Origin: Hyphomicrobiales bacterium
GTDB lineage: Bacteria > Pseudomonadota > Alphaproteobacteria > Rhizobiales > Rhizobiaceae
Length of the DNA stretch: 64,000 nt
Reading direction: 5' to 3'
Assembly (NCBI GenBank): GCA_900470285.1
Contig: UCAG01000002.1
Location: 1-64,000 of the forward strand
Shown: one piece after another, positions 52,955 through 61,534 of the stretch
Layout of the letters: each line of letters opens with the position of its first letter
Position numbering within the stretch: the stretch's first letter is position 1
The notes under the pieces: generated by a model
Databases searched by the model: none
What the model was told of the DNA's origin: nothing
What the model saw: the letters and a program-made list of their open reading frames with translations, nothing else
Program-made: the position numbers and the translations under genes

Positions 52955-54031
52955 GTGACCACCGATCAGTTCCGCGCTTTGGAAGTATTATCCGGAAGTG
53001 GTCATTCCGCACACCACAAGACCGATGATCTGCTGGCTGCTGCCGTGGCAGGTTTCACGTCCCTCACCCGTCCGGGGCGTTACGAAAGTCAGCAATTTGA
53101 AGATCTGGCTTTACCACTACTGGAAACAGCCACGCCGCGTGCCCGCCGTCAGGTCTCAGCTATTCTTGCCCAGCATGATGTAGCCCCGCGCAAGCTGGTT
53201 CTGGCTCTCGCCAATGACAGTATTGAAGTCGCTGCTCCGCTCCTGCTGCGCTCGCCTGTCCTGACAACTGCCGACCTCATTGACATTGTCGGCCAGCACG
53301 GCCTGTCTCACGCCCGTATCATTGCACGCCGTCAGCCGGTTGATCCGCTGCTGCTGCCAATCCTTGAGAGCTTTGACGACCAGCTTATCAGCCAGACACT
53401 GACTGCGGAACCGGTTATCAGCACTGCACCTGTGGCTGCGGAGACCAGTATAGCGGATGTACAGGAAGCGCATTATGTTTCAGCAACACCTGTAAACAAA
53501 CGCCCAGAGAGCAAACCGGCGGTAACAACCCGTACCGCTCCCCCTGCCGCAACACAATCATTGCCGGTATATGATCTCAGTGCTCTGTCGCTGTCTTCAT
53601 ATCTGCAACCGGCACGGGCGGAATATCTTATAGATATGGCGCTGCTGATAGACGGAAACATGTTCCGCACCGCACTGGCCGATGCGCTGGATGTCAGCTA
53701 TGCGCGTGCCGCAACCATTATCGGTTCATGGCCGAATTCCCAGCTGCCGCTGGCGCTTAAAGCTATTGGTCTTACTGCACAGGATACTTATCTGATCCTG
53801 ACTGCTGTTCTTGGTACAATCCACGGTGAGCGTGAGCAATTGCGGGAATTTGTCCATATTTACCGCTCTATCAGTTCTGAACAGGCAGCTGCAGCTGTAA
53901 AACGCTGGAAAACAGATGATATGAATGAGCGTCTGCGCAACCAGTTGCGCGATCTGGCTGAGCGCGCATCGGAAAGTTTTACCAGTGCGGCCAATAATGA
54001 CGGTACTTTCCCGCACAAAAAAGCACAATAA
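52955..54031 (+). CDS. DUF2336 family protein
   Basis: 358 aa starting with GTG at 52955, nine bases after AAGGGG. The N-terminal helical-repeat region (about residues 25-150) is typical of DUF2336: DLALPLLETATPRARRQVSAILAQHDVAPRKLVLALANDSIEVAAPLLLRSPVLTTADLIDIV. A Pro/Thr-rich linker and a second helical domain follow (about 205-325). No signal or membrane helix. DUF2336 proteins are restricted mainly to alphaproteobacteria; function unclear. A RIME module follows. Confidence 0.85.
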   Translation: MTTDQFRALEVLSGSGHSAHHKTDDLLAAAVAGFTSLTRPGRYESQQFEDLALPLLETATPRARRQVSAILAQHDVAPRKLVLALANDSIEVAAPLLLRSPVLTTADLIDIVGQHGLSHARIIARRQPVDPLLLPILESFDDQLISQTLTAEPVISTAPVAAETSIADVQEAHYVSATPVNKRPESKPAVTTRTAPPAATQSLPVYDLSALSLSSYLQPARAEYLIDMALLIDGNMFRTALADALDVSYARAATIIGSWPNSQLPLALKAIGLTAQDTYLILTAVLGTIHGEREQLREFVHIYRSISSEQAAAAVKRWKTDDMNERLRNQLRDLAERASESFTSAANNDGTFPHKKAQ

Positions 54032-54047
54032 TCCGATTAGGGCATTA

Positions 54048-54099
54048 ATTTTAAAGTGTAGAGCGAGTTTTGTGTGCCCGATGGAGCGCACAGTGCTCT
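54048..54099. repeat. Single RIME module
   Basis: ATTTTAAAGTGT then AGAGCG (54060-54065)...GTGCTCT, with an inner GTGTGC/GCGCAC hairpin. It corresponds to module 1 and linker of the elements at 5.04 and 11.64 kb. Confidence 0.7.
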
Positions 54100-54102
54100 A
54101 AT

Positions 54103-54444
54103 TTACAGGCCAGTGGTCAACAATTCTGCAGCCTGAGCACAATCTTCAACCTCGACAAGCCAGAGATCAGGATCAAAGCGCAGCTCTTTTTCAAGTTGCG
54201 TATTAATCAACTGCTCGTCTTCGCTCTGCTGATATAAAACAAAACGGCGCTCATCCGCTCGTTGCGGATCATATTCGCTTTGCGGCGCAGGCATATATAA
54301 ATCAAAATTACCGTCACGATTGCGGATCTTGATAAAGATTGCGCCGGCCTCAGCAGCACCGCGCCTGACCAGATAAGCGAAACCATCAGCCATGCGCACG
54401 CGGCGCATGAATGCGGAAACCCAGAATTCACTTGTCAGACGCAT
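54103..54444 (-). CDS. DUF1491 family protein
   Basis: 113 aa from the ATG at 54444, giving the conserved start MRLTSEFWVSAFMRRV. The pattern continues AEAGAIFIKIRNRDGNFDLYMPAPQS and ends with PDLWLVEVED, as in DUF1491, a small cytoplasmic alphaproteobacterial family of unknown function. It lies downstream of the peptidoglycan-binding gene in the same direction, with about 30 bp between them. Confidence 0.88.
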   Translation of the reverse strand: MRLTSEFWVSAFMRRVRMADGFAYLVRRGAAEAGAIFIKIRNRDGNFDLYMPAPQSEYDPQRADERRFVLYQQSEDEQLINTQLEKELRFDPDLWLVEVEDCAQAAELLTTGL

Positions 54445-54475
54445 GGACTGAAATACCTGCTCATTGCATATCACA

Positions 54476-55522
54476 TCAGCTAATCAGGCCGATTTCACGC
54501 ATTTTTCCGATCAGCTCAGAATCAGGTTTACCGCTGACATTGAGGCGAAACAGTTTCTGAAATTCGCGGATAGCATCTTCTGTGGTTTTGCCCGGAACAC
54601 CGTCCACGACAACCATATCATTCCCGAATGCTTTTAACCCCGCCTGAATACGCACCAGCTCCTCGGCACTGACTGTCTGGCCGGATGATGTTCTTACGGA
54701 TACTGGTTGAACAACAGCTGTTGTCTCCGTTGTATTTTGTGACGCAGAATTACTCCGTACAGCCTGTACCGGTATTTTTTCTGCGGTTCTGACCATAATC
54801 GGGGCTGATCGTTTTTCTGCAACAGGCACGGCACGTGCGCTGTTTTCAGTCAGAGTTTCAGGCTGGGTCACAGATTGAGTCTCAGGCCTCGTTGCAGGCA
54901 CGGCCACAGCAATGGCCTCCTCAATGCTCAGCTGTTTCTCTGCAGGTTTAGCCGCATTATTCTGATCCGGTGCCAGTTTGGCCTGAACATTCTGCCATTG
55001 CTCAAGCGCAGCACGGGTTTGCGGCCCTGTCAGACCATCCACATTGCCACTGTAGAAGCCAAGCTGCTTCAGATTATATTGCATAATCGCAACCTGCTTG
55101 TCGCCATTCGGCGCCAGAGCCGGCAGATCCCCGCCGTCAACAGTTGTCTCGGGCAAAGTCGCAACGACTTGCGGTTTCTCAGTTGTCGGCGCAGCCTCAT
55201 TACCGGTAATCTGGCGCACGGGTTCCTGCGCAGCCACATTGCCTGTCAGCCTGCGTGCTGCTTCGCTATTGTCTTTTGCGACGGCACGAAAAACCTGCTC
55301 CGGCCGTGTTTTAAAGAAGACACCATCATGCGCCTGCGGCTGATACCAGATCGCATTACTGGCAACAAAACCAAGCGTCACCAGAAATGCGGTTGCACCA
55401 CCGGCTACCACAGGATTGCGCGCGACTATATCACCGGCAGCCAATGCCATGCGTGACACGCCGGTCAGGCATGCATCAAAAAAACGTCTGCCAAAACTAC
55501 GCCGTTTTGCGTTTTTGCGCAT
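54476..55522 (-). CDS. Membrane-anchored protein with two peptidoglycan-binding domains
   Basis: 348 aa from the ATG at 55522, which has AAGGGG with normal spacing; an ATG at 55570 lacks such a site and would overlap divJ more. A basic cytoplasmic N-terminus is followed by one helix (about residues 38-58). Two PG_binding_1-type units follow: QVAIMQYNLKQLGFYSGNVDGLTGPQTRAALEQWQ and RIQAGLKAFGNDMVVVDGVPGKTTEDAIREFQKLF. Between them is a long Thr/Ala/Val-rich linker. It probably binds the cell wall from the inner membrane. It overlaps the divJ-like gene by 26 bp, suggesting co-expression. Confidence 0.87.
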   Translation of the reverse strand: MRKNAKRRSFGRRFFDACLTGVSRMALAAGDIVARNPVVAGGATAFLVTLGFVASNAIWYQPQAHDGVFFKTRPEQVFRAVAKDNSEAARRLTGNVAAQEPVRQITGNEAAPTTEKPQVVATLPETTVDGGDLPALAPNGDKQVAIMQYNLKQLGFYSGNVDGLTGPQTRAALEQWQNVQAKLAPDQNNAAKPAEKQLSIEEAIAVAVPATRPETQSVTQPETLTENSARAVPVAEKRSAPIMVRTAEKIPVQAVRSNSASQNTTETTAVVQPVSVRTSSGQTVSAEELVRIQAGLKAFGNDMVVVDGVPGKTTEDAIREFQKLFRLNVSGKPDSELIGKMREIGLIS

Positions 55523-57533
55523 GGAAGTCCCCTTGCGTTTCGTACCGCTGCGGCTCTGTTTTTCCGTCATAACTACTTTCTGCCTGACTATATTCAGTCT
55601 GTTCGGCCTGAAGATTAATAATTGCTGTTTTCACCTGCTCAAGAGCGCTGCGAAGATCGGTTGAAACTGTATTTGTCTGCATCCGGTCAGCCTGCTGCAT
55701 AGGATGCGATGATGCCTGATTTGCGGCCGTGCCTGCAACCAATCCGGCCTTATCCACAACCTGTTGTCCTGTTTGCGGCAACCTGATTGAAACTGTTGTG
55801 CCGTGGCCCTTACGGCTGTGAATATTCATCTCGCCCTGATGAAGACTGACAAGACCTTTGACCAGATAAAGCCCGAGGCCTGAGCCTTCCTGCATACGGG
55901 TCTGTGCATTATTGATCTGGGTAAATGGCTGACACAGACGTTCAATCTCATGCGCTTCCAGCCCAACACCCGTATCAGAAACGGAGATAACCAGACTACG
56001 CTCAGCGCCTGCATAGCCGCGCTTTGTCTCATCCGGCATCACATCAATGGTTACGCAACCGCCGCGATCCGTGAATTTAATGGCGTTGGACACCAGATTA
56101 ATCAAAATCTGACGAATTGCACGACGATCAGCAATCATATCCGTCACATCCGGATGAATGCGGTCACAGAGAATAACGCCCTTTTTCTCGGCCATCGGCA
56201 TAAGCATGGAACTGCACATTGTTACGCTGTCCTGCACGGAAAAGCGTTCATGCTGAACCGGATACTGGCCGGCCTCAAGGCGTGAAGTTTCCAGAATACC
56301 GTTGACAACTTCCAGCAGATGATTGCCGGACTTGCGGATCAGGTCAATATATTCGCGCTGCTTGTCGCTCTGCAAAGGCCCGGCCACATCATGCAACAGC
56401 AGATCAGAGAAACCGATGATCGAATTCAGCGGCGTGCGCAACTCATGACTGACGGCACCGAGCAAACGCCCGCGTGAGGTTTCCAGATTCTCAATGGTCG
56501 TATTCTGCTGAACGATATGCTGCTGCGTATCCTGTATCTGTGCAAGATTGCGTGCAACAATCAGGAAACCGACATCCTGCTCATTCTGAGCCGTGCTTTT
56601 TGCCTGACCTTCCATTTCAAATATATTGAAATAGATTTTAGGCTGTTCGTTTTTATTGCCTTGAGCAGCTTCCACGCAACGCAGACGAATCTCTGTTTTG
56701 CCACCGAGTTTCATCGGTGAATTGCCGTGCTTCAGGCCATTCAGAAATGCAAGATATTGAACGCGGTCAGCCACATGCACACGGTCAAGAAGCAATGTGC
56801 CGGTCAGGACTGCACGATCAACACCAAATTGCTCAATACAACGATCCGACAAAGTACGGATATGACCGTCCTGATCAAGACGGATAACCAGAGCATCCAG
56901 CGCTGTTTCCAGATCGCTGTCCGCATTATGAGCAGATGCTGTATTCTGCCGGACTGCTGCAACTGGCAGCGCCAAACGCATCACCCGCAGCAAAATTGCG
57001 CCGACATAGATGAACAGGAAAGTCGTTGAGACACCGGCCGGAAGCATCAGCTGTGTGTTGATACCTTTAATCAGTGATGTTGCCATCAGGGCAACAGTGA
57101 TCAAACCACCGGCAACAGCCGCTGCACGATGGCGGGTTACCAGCCAGATCTCAAGCGGCAATGCCAGAACCATCGCCCAGACCAGACCATTCTCCGCACC
57201 TGCAAACAGGGCCGTAAAAGCCAGTACCGCGCTATAGAATGACAAAGCAACAAGACCCGTCAGGCTGTTGCGGATACCAAATGCCTGCGCTGCCAGCAAA
57301 AGAACGGATATGCCGGTAAAAGACAGAGCGGTAAACAACAATGCGTTGAGCGAAGCGGTCGGGAAAATACTGTAAAAAGCCATTGCCAGAAAAAGCGGAA
57401 ACAACAGCAATGCGCAGCGCAAATCAAATGCTGAAAAATGGTCGGACTTACGGGATTGAACAGCGGTAACAGAAGCATGGAATTCCGCATTTTCCTGCGC
57501 CAACAGGTGATGATCCGCAACGGTATTATGCAT
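55497..57533 (-). CDS. DivJ-like PAS sensor histidine kinase
   Basis: 678 aa from an ATG at 57533 with AAAGG upstream; ATGs at 57548 and 57554 are alternatives. About six membrane helices (residues roughly 35-190) have little periplasmic domain, as in DivJ. A PAS region follows (LETALDALVIRLDQDGHIRTLSDRC, about 205-310), then HisKA with LGAVSHELRTPLNSIIGFSDLL (His363) and a HATPase domain with NLVSNAIKFTD, DTGVGLE and GSGLGLYLVKGLV. In related bacteria DivJ phosphorylates DivK, opposing PleC. The neighbours match what I recall near S. meliloti divJ, not far from feuPQ. Confidence 0.75.
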   Translation of the reverse strand: MHNTVADHHLLAQENAEFHASVTAVQSRKSDHFSAFDLRCALLLFPLFLAMAFYSIFPTASLNALLFTALSFTGISVLLLAAQAFGIRNSLTGLVALSFYSAVLAFTALFAGAENGLVWAMVLALPLEIWLVTRHRAAAVAGGLITVALMATSLIKGINTQLMLPAGVSTTFLFIYVGAILLRVMRLALPVAAVRQNTASAHNADSDLETALDALVIRLDQDGHIRTLSDRCIEQFGVDRAVLTGTLLLDRVHVADRVQYLAFLNGLKHGNSPMKLGGKTEIRLRCVEAAQGNKNEQPKIYFNIFEMEGQAKSTAQNEQDVGFLIVARNLAQIQDTQQHIVQQNTTIENLETSRGRLLGAVSHELRTPLNSIIGFSDLLLHDVAGPLQSDKQREYIDLIRKSGNHLLEVVNGILETSRLEAGQYPVQHERFSVQDSVTMCSSMLMPMAEKKGVILCDRIHPDVTDMIADRRAIRQILINLVSNAIKFTDRGGCVTIDVMPDETKRGYAGAERSLVISVSDTGVGLEAHEIERLCQPFTQINNAQTRMQEGSGLGLYLVKGLVSLHQGEMNIHSRKGHGTTVSIRLPQTGQQVVDKAGLVAGTAANQASSHPMQQADRMQTNTVSTDLRSALEQVKTAIINLQAEQTEYSQAESSYDGKTEPQRYETQGDFHAQKRKTA

Positions 57534-57982
57534 ACCGCCTTTAATCATTTTCATTGTTTTCGCATAAATGCCGTACACGCAGCATACTCACTCTGACACA
57601 ATCTCACCTCAACTGTCTCATTTCACCGGAGTGAAAAGACAGTCACCGAACAATGACAGAATGGACGCCCAGACTTTAAGGAATAGATAAAACGGCGGAG
57701 TGTGATGCCCGTGAAAGTCTTTTTTCCGCGAAAAAGGAGCAGCTTTTGCCCCTATGGTAAACGGAATATTTCCGGCTCCGCCGCATGGCAAGACAATCTT
57801 AAAAACATTTTATCAGAATCTTCAGAAATATGTCTCATGCTTTAACCATTGTTTCTCGCTTGCCTGAAAACCTTGAGAAGAAACAGACTAAACAACTGAT
57901 AATTATATGAATAATTTAAACTTATATATTTGTCACACTCAGCAACCCGACAGGACCGTGCAAACAGGCAGGAATAAAGATC
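57534..57982. other. Divergent intergenic region upstream of the DivJ-like gene
   Basis: About 450 bp containing both promoters. One GANTC site (about 57.82 kb) and a TTAACCAT CtrA-type half-site (57842-57849) occur. No full CtrA box or gene is seen. Confidence 0.45.
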
Positions 57983-58387
57983 ATGCGATTTTTGCTTAAA
58001 TGCATTTTCTGGCTGGGGGGCGTTTTTCTGCTGATGCCCGGACTGACAGGTAAGCAATCACCACAACCACCACGGGCACAAACACAGCAAAATCATCCGT
58101 CTTCAGAGAAACAGCAACAGGCTCCGTCCTCTGCCAGTCCCGATCTGGTTGAGCAATGGTTGCAGGCCGGTAAAACCCTGCAGGAAATCAGCACATTTTG
58201 TGAGCGCAATCCCGCTCTCTGTATTGCAGGCAAGGCAGCAGTTCAGCAAAGTGGTGAACAGGCTTTAATTCGTGCGAAAGAGATTTTATCCGGTAGTGCT
58301 CTGCAAAACAACCAACCACCCGTTCTGCCAGTAACAGGGCAGGCACCTGCGTTCAAAATTCCTGTTCCTACGCAGCGTCCCGGATAG
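57983..58387 (+). CDS. DUF5330 family small membrane protein
   Basis: 134 aa. An N-terminal membrane helix (about residues 3-20, FLLKCIFWLGGVFLLMPG) precedes a Gln/Pro/Ser-rich linker. The DUF5330 core has a Cys pair: EISTFCERNPALCIAGKAAV. The C-terminal tail is Pro-rich (PVTGQAPAFKIPVPTQRPG). It is exported or anchored; family function unknown. A RIME module follows. Confidence 0.85.
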   Translation: MRFLLKCIFWLGGVFLLMPGLTGKQSPQPPRAQTQQNHPSSEKQQQAPSSASPDLVEQWLQAGKTLQEISTFCERNPALCIAGKAAVQQSGEQALIRAKEILSGSALQNNQPPVLPVTGQAPAFKIPVPTQRPG

Positions 58388-58393
58388 AACATA

Positions 58394-58445
58394 ATTTAAA
58401 GTGTTAGAGCGAGTTTTGTGCGCCCAATGGGGTGACCGGCGCTCT
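58394..58445. repeat. Single RIME module
   Basis: TTTAAAGTGTT then AGAGCG (58406-58411)...CGCTCT (58440-58445). Same orientation and 40-bp length as the element at 54.06 kb. Confidence 0.7.
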
Positions 58446-58590
58446 GGTTATTACGATCGTCAGAACCGGAACTTTCCAATTACCATAAAAATGGTCTATA
58501 AGCCGCGCCAAGTGTATATTTATCTGCATGCCTTGAGCGGAACGAATTTTCGTTTTTGCGCCGCATGCTTCAGTTAATGCGGAGAGACCT

Positions 58591-59022
58591 ATGACAAATT
58601 CAAAGATCAGCACGATTGCGTCGGACTTTGAGTTTCTTGACGACTGGGAAGACCGCTATCGCTATGTGATTGAACTGGGACGCGATTTACAGCCCTATCC
58701 GGAAGAAGCCCGCGATGCGGATCATAAAGTTCCGGGCTGTGTCAGTCAGGTCTGGCTGCTGACCAGAAAAGGTCAGGGTACCGATCCGGTTATGGAATTC
58801 TTAGGCGATTCCGATGCGCATATTGTCCGTGGTCTGGTTGCGATCCTGCTTGCCCTTTATTCCGGCGAAACTGCATCTTCCATTCTGAAAATTGATGCAG
58901 AAAATGTTCTTAAAAGCCTTGGTCTTGATGAACATCTGACACCACAGCGTTCCAACGGCTTGCGCTCCATGGTGCAGCGTGTGCGCAATGACGCACAAAG
59001 CGCCCTGCAAAACGCCGCCTGA
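58591..59022 (+). CDS. sufE: SufE cysteine desulfuration protein
   Basis: 143 aa. SufE accepts sulfur from the desulfurase SufS and passes it to SufBCD for iron-sulfur cluster assembly in the cytoplasm. The fold is recognised by FEFLDDWEDRYRYVIELGRDL and the active-site loop KVPGCVSQVWL with Cys50. The conserved C-terminal helix has LTPQRSNGLRSMVQRVR. GGAGAG precedes the ATG. It stands apart from the other suf genes. Confidence 0.95.
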   Translation: MTNSKISTIASDFEFLDDWEDRYRYVIELGRDLQPYPEEARDADHKVPGCVSQVWLLTRKGQGTDPVMEFLGDSDAHIVRGLVAILLALYSGETASSILKIDAENVLKSLGLDEHLTPQRSNGLRSMVQRVRNDAQSALQNAA

Positions 59023-59045
59023 TATTTCCCGTCATGCATTATGCT

Positions 59046-59087
59046 AAAACATGCGCGCCGGTTTCATCGATGCGCATGTTCTGTTTT
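59046..59087 (+). terminator. Probable terminator after sufE
   Basis: AACATGCGC (59048-59056) pairs with GCGCATGTT (59072-59080), followed by CTGTTTTG. It sits between sufE and the convergent DUF6456 gene. Confidence 0.65.
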
Positions 59088-59104
59088 GAGCTTGCAACAA
59101 ATAA

Positions 59105-59911
59105 CTAAAGTGAAGGCCGGTAATCCGGTACTCCCCAGTGATAGGTTGCTGGTAAAGCTCCCCCTTCCGGCAATCGCCCTGCATTATAATGGCGGTGCAA
59201 AATGCTGAGTGCTGTTTTCAGCATCATTTTTCCTGAACGCGCCGGCCATGAGCGCTCACGTTCCACCAATTCCAACCCTTTGAGAAAACAACATATATCC
59301 AGCAATATACCGGATAATTCCGGCCCTACGGCAATGAGCGCCTTATTCACCCGATCCCGGCAATCCAGTGCGTGATCACTCAATTCGGCTGCGCCTCCCC
59401 GTTCTCCCCTGGCACGTCCGGCGACACTCGCATCCCAATTGGCAGAAATCCGTGGCATCATATTTCCGCGCGTAAAATCGGCTCTCAACCGCTCTCCGGC
59501 ATGAAACTCGTCATCACTCAGAAAACGCCGGCCTGTCTGCTTATTCTTCCGGTAAAGCATAGCCAACGGGGACTCGGCATTATTGACGGAACGAGACCGG
59601 ATGTTTTCACCTGCCGTCTGTACAACAGGTTCCTGAGACTGTTTCGCTTCAGCGGCTTTCTTCAGCTTCTTCAGCAGATCCCGTCCTGTAAGTTCCAAGG
59701 TGATTTTATCCCGTGTTACTTTTACCAGTCCGGCCTTCAGCAATTGCTGCAACACCGGCTCGTCACAAGCAATTGTACCGCCCTCCTCACCGCTCAATAA
59801 CCTGCGCCCTTCCTCTCCTTCTAGCCTTGCCGGTGACCGCAGCAAAAATCTGAGCAACCGCAAAGCAGAATATTGATCTGTCGGGGATAATGCAGTGATG
59901 GTTTTGCTCAT
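59105..59911 (-). CDS. DUF6456 domain protein, GafZ-like GTA activator candidate
   Basis: 268 aa from the ATG at 59911, which overlaps the upstream stop (ATGA). The N-terminal part (about residues 8-90) is a predicted winged-helix-like region (ALRLLRFLLRSPARLEG...VLQQLLKAGLVKVTRDKITLELTGRDLLKKL). The C-terminal DUF6456-type domain (about 115-250) has SPLAMLYRKNKQTGRRFLSDDEFHAGERLRADFT and LSGILLDICCFLKGLELVERERSWPARSGKMMLKTALSILHRHY. In Rhodobacterales the direct GTA activator GafA combines a DnaA-like part with a region of this kind; in other alphaproteobacteria the halves are reported as separate genes. The GTA role is inferred. Confidence 0.7.
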   Translation of the reverse strand: MSKTITALSPTDQYSALRLLRFLLRSPARLEGEEGRRLLSGEEGGTIACDEPVLQQLLKAGLVKVTRDKITLELTGRDLLKKLKKAAEAKQSQEPVVQTAGENIRSRSVNNAESPLAMLYRKNKQTGRRFLSDDEFHAGERLRADFTRGNMMPRISANWDASVAGRARGERGGAAELSDHALDCRDRVNKALIAVGPELSGILLDICCFLKGLELVERERSWPARSGKMMLKTALSILHRHYNAGRLPEGGALPATYHWGVPDYRPSL

Positions 59912-60456
59912 TCGCCTGCACTCCCGCACGGATAAAGCGCCCGAATGAGATATTCAAACGAACTGACATTGCGATCAAATTTCTCATTTTCCCGCATGTC
60001 CTCAATCAAATGGCAGGCATGTTTAACCGTGGTTCTTTCACGGCAAAATGCATAGGCCACTTCAGACATAGAAAGGCCGAACATCGTATGTGCGATATAC
60101 ATGCCGAATTGCCGGATTCTGGCGACATGACAAGTACCCCGTTGCGGGCTACGCAAATCTTGCAGGGATACCTGAAAAAACACGGACAACAGCGTCATTA
60201 ATGCTCCGCACAGATTCCAGGCGCGCACTTGCCGCTCCCTGCTTGTCAGCTGGCCTTTAACACTGCTGTTTCTTTGCATAAGGTCAGCCAGATACAACGC
60301 ATTCTCTGTCATGCGTTTGTTACTAATACTATTCTGTCTGCAATGCGCTTCCTGTCCGCCGGATAAATAATGCAAGCGCGATAGTTCCGGCAAATTATGC
60401 AAGACACCAAGTGAATCCGTGTGAGCGGATAAAAAATCTGAAAAATTGTTCAACAT
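59908..60456 (-). CDS. DnaA-domain-IV-like DNA-binding protein, GafY-like GTA activator candidate
   Basis: 182 aa. The C-terminal half (about residues 105-165) is a clear DnaA domain IV: CHVARIRQFGMYIAHTMFGLSMSEVAYAFCRERTTVKHACHLIEDMR, including the R-x-x-TTVKHA DNA-recognition helix. It lacks the ATPase and other domains, so it is not an initiator. Its stop overlaps the start of the DUF6456 gene, giving a two-gene unit with the layout of GafY-GafZ. Such proteins activate GTA genes in Caulobacter and Rhodobacter. An extremely A+T-rich region lies upstream. Confidence 0.72.
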   Translation of the reverse strand: MLNNFSDFLSAHTDSLGVLHNLPELSRLHYLSGGQEAHCRQNSISNKRMTENALYLADLMQRNSSVKGQLTSRERQVRAWNLCGALMTLLSVFFQVSLQDLRSPQRGTCHVARIRQFGMYIAHTMFGLSMSEVAYAFCRERTTVKHACHLIEDMRENEKFDRNVSSFEYLIRALYPCGSAGE

Positions 60457-60737
60457 ATGCCCTCCGCAGACGACATATCAATAATATAAAAACCTTATAC
60501 GAAGATAAAATTTAGATTTAAAATATAAATATATAATTCAATTCAAACAACAAATATTAAAAAAGAACATATAAACAAAGATAAGCCATTAAATACAAAT
60601 GTTTTATTAAAAAATAAATTTTAATTATAGAAATAATACTCAAACAACAAATACTACATTTTAATTTTAATCATATCTGCTTATCCCCCACCGGCAGTGA
60701 AACATCATAATTCCCGTCATAAAAACGGGGATTAACA
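60457..60737. promoter_or_regulatory. Extremely A+T-rich divergent regulatory region
   Basis: From about 60.48 to 60.67 kb the sequence is almost all A and T, with many TA steps and A-tracts, unlike the rest of the window. It contains no GANTC or full CtrA box. It separates the gafY-like gene from a small unknown gene, close to mucR. MucR proteins are H-NS-like and prefer A+T-rich DNA, so this may be a silencing site. Confidence 0.55.
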
Positions 60738-61016
60738 ATGTCAGTCACACTGCGACAGGAAAAACAATTATTTCTGGAAAATCGTAAAGAAGATGCACTT
60801 CAGGCAGCACAATCATTTGCTCTGCAAATGAGCTGCGGCATCGACTTGCAACAAGCCTTAAATGCTCCAGCCGAAAAAAGAGCAAATATTGCAGCAAAAC
60901 TATCGCGGCTCATCAAAAGAGAGCGGCTAAAAGGTCTCAACAAGCATTGGAGTTACGATCTCAACCGTCACATTGCTCTAAAACAAGCTCAAACCCGCCT
61001 GCTGCAACTGCTTTAA
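60738..61016 (+). CDS. Small unknown helical protein between gafY-like and mucR genes
   Basis: 92 aa, basic and predicted almost wholly helical (for example KEDALQAAQSFALQMSCGIDLQQALNAPAEKRANIAAKLSRLIKRERLKGLNKHWSYDLNRHIAL). No signal, membrane helix or known motif. CGGGGA lies before the ATG. It is followed by a strong terminator. Its placement between the A+T-rich region and mucR may mean a regulatory link, but nothing in the sequence shows it. Confidence 0.65.
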   Translation: MSVTLRQEKQLFLENRKEDALQAAQSFALQMSCGIDLQQALNAPAEKRANIAAKLSRLIKRERLKGLNKHWSYDLNRHIALKQAQTRLLQLL

Positions 61017-61040
61017 TAATAACGGACAAGTTCTCATAAA

Positions 61041-61070
61041 TAAACAACGGCACTTTCGTGCCGTTGTTTA
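61041..61070. terminator. Bidirectional terminator between the unknown gene and mucR
   Basis: TAAACAACGGCAC (61041-61053) and GTGCCGTTGTTTA (61058-61070) form a perfect 13-bp stem with loop TTTC. Confidence 0.88.
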
Positions 61071-61105
61071 TTTCTTGATCTCTCTCTGCAGAGATGCAGG
61101 CCGGA

Positions 61106-61534
61106 TCAGGCAGCTTTACGCTTACGACCAAGTCCCATTTTCTTGGCAAGCTGCGAACGGGCTGCAGCATAGTTCGGCGCAACCATCGGATAGTTAGGAT
61201 CCAGATCCCATTTCTCACGATATTGTTCCGGTGTCAGATTATAATGGGTCATCAGGTGACGCTTCAGCGATTTAAACTTCTTACCGTCTTCAAGGCAGAT
61301 AATATAATCGTCGTGAACCGATTTCTTAGGGCTGATTGCCGGTTTAGGCTTTTCAACCACGGCAACCACTTCTTCACGAACACCTGAACGGGCAAATGCT
61401 GCATGAACATCAGCGATCAATGCAGGCACTTCACCGGCACGTATAGAGTTATTGCTGACATAAGCGGCAACAACATCAGCTGTAAGACTGAGCAGCAGTT
61501 CGTCAGCAGAAACCACAGTCTCTGGATGTTCCAT
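61106..61534 (-). CDS. mucR: MucR/Ros family transcriptional regulator
   Basis: 142 aa, typical length. The prokaryotic zinc finger is at about residues 80-97 ([20 protein letters not shown]): Cys80, Asp83, His93 and His97 are the likely zinc ligands, the Asp variant found in MucR. The N-terminal helical region (about 5-50) makes the higher-order oligomers that let MucR act as an H-NS-like silencer. It is a global regulator of virulence, exopolysaccharide and cell-cycle genes in Rhizobiales. Start ATG at 61534. Confidence 0.95.
   Translation of the reverse strand: MEHPETVVSADELLLSLTADVVAAYVSNNSIRAGEVPALIADVHAAFARSGVREEVVAVVEKPKPAISPKKSVHDDYIICLEDGKKFKSLKRHLMTHYNLTPEQYREKWDLDPNYPMVAPNYAAARSQLAKKMGLGRKRKAA

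Noticed and set aside
59908-60456. Chromosomal replication initiator DnaA
   Set aside because: Only the domain-IV DNA-binding part is present; no AAA+ domain.
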